From Chthoniobacter sp. (lineage in GTDB: Bacteria; Verrucomicrobiota; Verrucomicrobiia; Chthoniobacterales; Chthoniobacteraceae), in NCBI GenBank assembly GCA_025352865.1, contig JANXSB010000020.1, forward strand, positions 1 through 6,828: a DNA stretch of 6,828 nucleotides, in the 5' to 3' direction. The notes under the pieces are model-generated. The model was not told the origin of the DNA and made no database searches. It saw only the letters and a program-made list of their open reading frames with translations. Positions 6,323-6,828 of the stretch are shown here, piece after piece. The stretch's first letter is position 1; each line of letters starts with the position of its first letter. The position numbers and the translations under genes were made by a program.

Positions 6323-6828
6323 ATGTGCGGAATCATCGGCTACATCGGCAAATCCCAGGCAGTGCCCATCCTCCTCGACGGTCTGCGACGGCTGGAATAT
6401 CGCGGCTATGACTCGGCGGGTGTGGCGATTTTCGAGAATGGAAAAGTGGAGACGCGCAAGAAGGTCGGGCGAATCGCGAATCTCGCGGAGCTGATCAAGG
6501 AATCGCCGCCCACGGGCTCGATCGGCATCTCGCACACGCGCTGGGCGACGCACGGCGGAGTCACGGACGCGAATGCGCACCCGCACGCGGACCAGAGCGG
6601 GAAGCTTTTCCTCTGCCACAATGGGGTGATCGAAAACTACGCGGTGCTGAAGGACGCGCTGGTGCGCGAGGGGCATACTTTTCAAAGCCAGACGGACACG
6701 GAGGTGCTCGCGCATCTCGTGGGAAAAGCCTACGACGCGGCGGGCGGCGAGCCGACGAAGGGCCGGCTGATTGAGGCCCTGCGCGTGGCTTTGAAACAGG
6801 TGGTGGGGACGTACGGGATCATAGATCG
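6323..6828 (+). CDS. glmS: Glutamine-fructose-6-phosphate aminotransferase, N-terminal glutaminase part (3' end missing)
   Basis: GlmS makes glucosamine 6-phosphate from fructose 6-phosphate and glutamine in the cytoplasm, the first committed step toward UDP-GlcNAc for peptidoglycan and lipopolysaccharide. The window holds 168 codons of a protein normally near 610 residues. All visible sequence belongs to the class II glutamine amidotransferase domain. It opens with MCGIIGYIG, where Cys2 becomes the N-terminal catalytic nucleophile after Met removal. Further motifs are LEYRGYDSAGVA (24-35), HTRWATHG (71-78, Arg73 contacts the glutamine carboxylate), HNGVIENY (99-106, Asn100 and Gly101 form the oxyanion hole) and SQTDTEVLAHL (122-132, Asp125). 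The sugar isomerase (SIS) domains lie beyond the edge. The start is fixed by the mandatory Met-Cys. There is no Shine-Dalgarno sequence, only an AT-rich run before the ATG. It is divergent from the heme-protein gene. Confidence 0.97.
   Translation, partial: MCGIIGYIGKSQAVPILLDGLRRLEYRGYDSAGVAIFENGKVETRKKVGRIANLAELIKESPPTGSIGISHTRWATHGGVTDANAHPHADQSGKLFLCHNGVIENYAVLKDALVREGHTFQSQTDTEVLAHLVGKAYDAAGGEPTKGRLIEALRVALKQVVGTYGIID

Noticed and set aside
5002..6411. 469-codon plus-strand open frame opposite the heme-protein N-terminus
   Set aside because: The minus strand here encodes clear propeller motifs and a signal peptide. The plus frame has no family resemblance and runs into glmS out of frame.
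5963..6715. 250-codon minus-strand open frame over the spacer and glmS
   Set aside because: It overlaps the unambiguous GlmS glutaminase domain antisense and has only Arg-rich composition.

Overview
The window looks like chromosomal DNA from a GC-rich member of the Verrucomicrobiota (PVC superphylum). The main evidence is a large secreted protein with the domain order of the 'Pirellula/Verrucomicrobium type' heme-binding proteins: a sugar-dehydrogenase-like beta-propeller, then HEAT-like helices, then a single CxxCH cytochrome c domain. This architecture is strongly enriched in Planctomycetota and Verrucomicrobiota. A second, membrane-anchored protein made of short W...DP alpha-helical repeats fits the same assignment. 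The genus cannot be set from this sequence. No phage, transposon, CRISPR, rRNA or tRNA signal was seen.

Layout, left to right. (1) Bases 1-258, plus strand: the C-terminal part of a CheY/Rcp1-like response regulator whose N-terminus lies outside the window. (2) Bases 283-933, plus strand: pdxH, pyridoxamine 5'-phosphate oxidase, beginning at GTG 24 nt after the regulator's stop and in the same frame. (3) Bases 945-1457, minus strand, converging on pdxH with an 11-nt gap: a small secreted lipocalin-like protein. (4) Bases 1528-3024, minus strand: a membrane-anchored repeat protein with a 32-residue period, about 12 units. (5) Bases 3061-6171, minus strand: the 1036-residue exported c-type heme protein, 36 nt upstream of gene 4 and probably transcribed with it. 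(6) A 151-bp divergent spacer. (7) Bases 6323-6828, plus strand: the glutaminase half of glmS, cut by the window edge.

How the genes relate. The three minus-strand genes run in the order heme protein, repeat protein, lipocalin-like protein. All three products carry a signal peptide or membrane anchor, so this looks like a small cell-envelope cluster. The heme protein and the repeat protein are close enough to be an operon, and both contain extended alpha-solenoid regions. A physical or functional link between them is the best candidate here for something not well described, but it is inferred from gene order. The flanking plus-strand genes (response regulator, pdxH, glmS) are conserved housekeeping or signalling genes with no evident functional tie to the cluster. 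Four of the five visible start codons lack a recognisable Shine-Dalgarno sequence.
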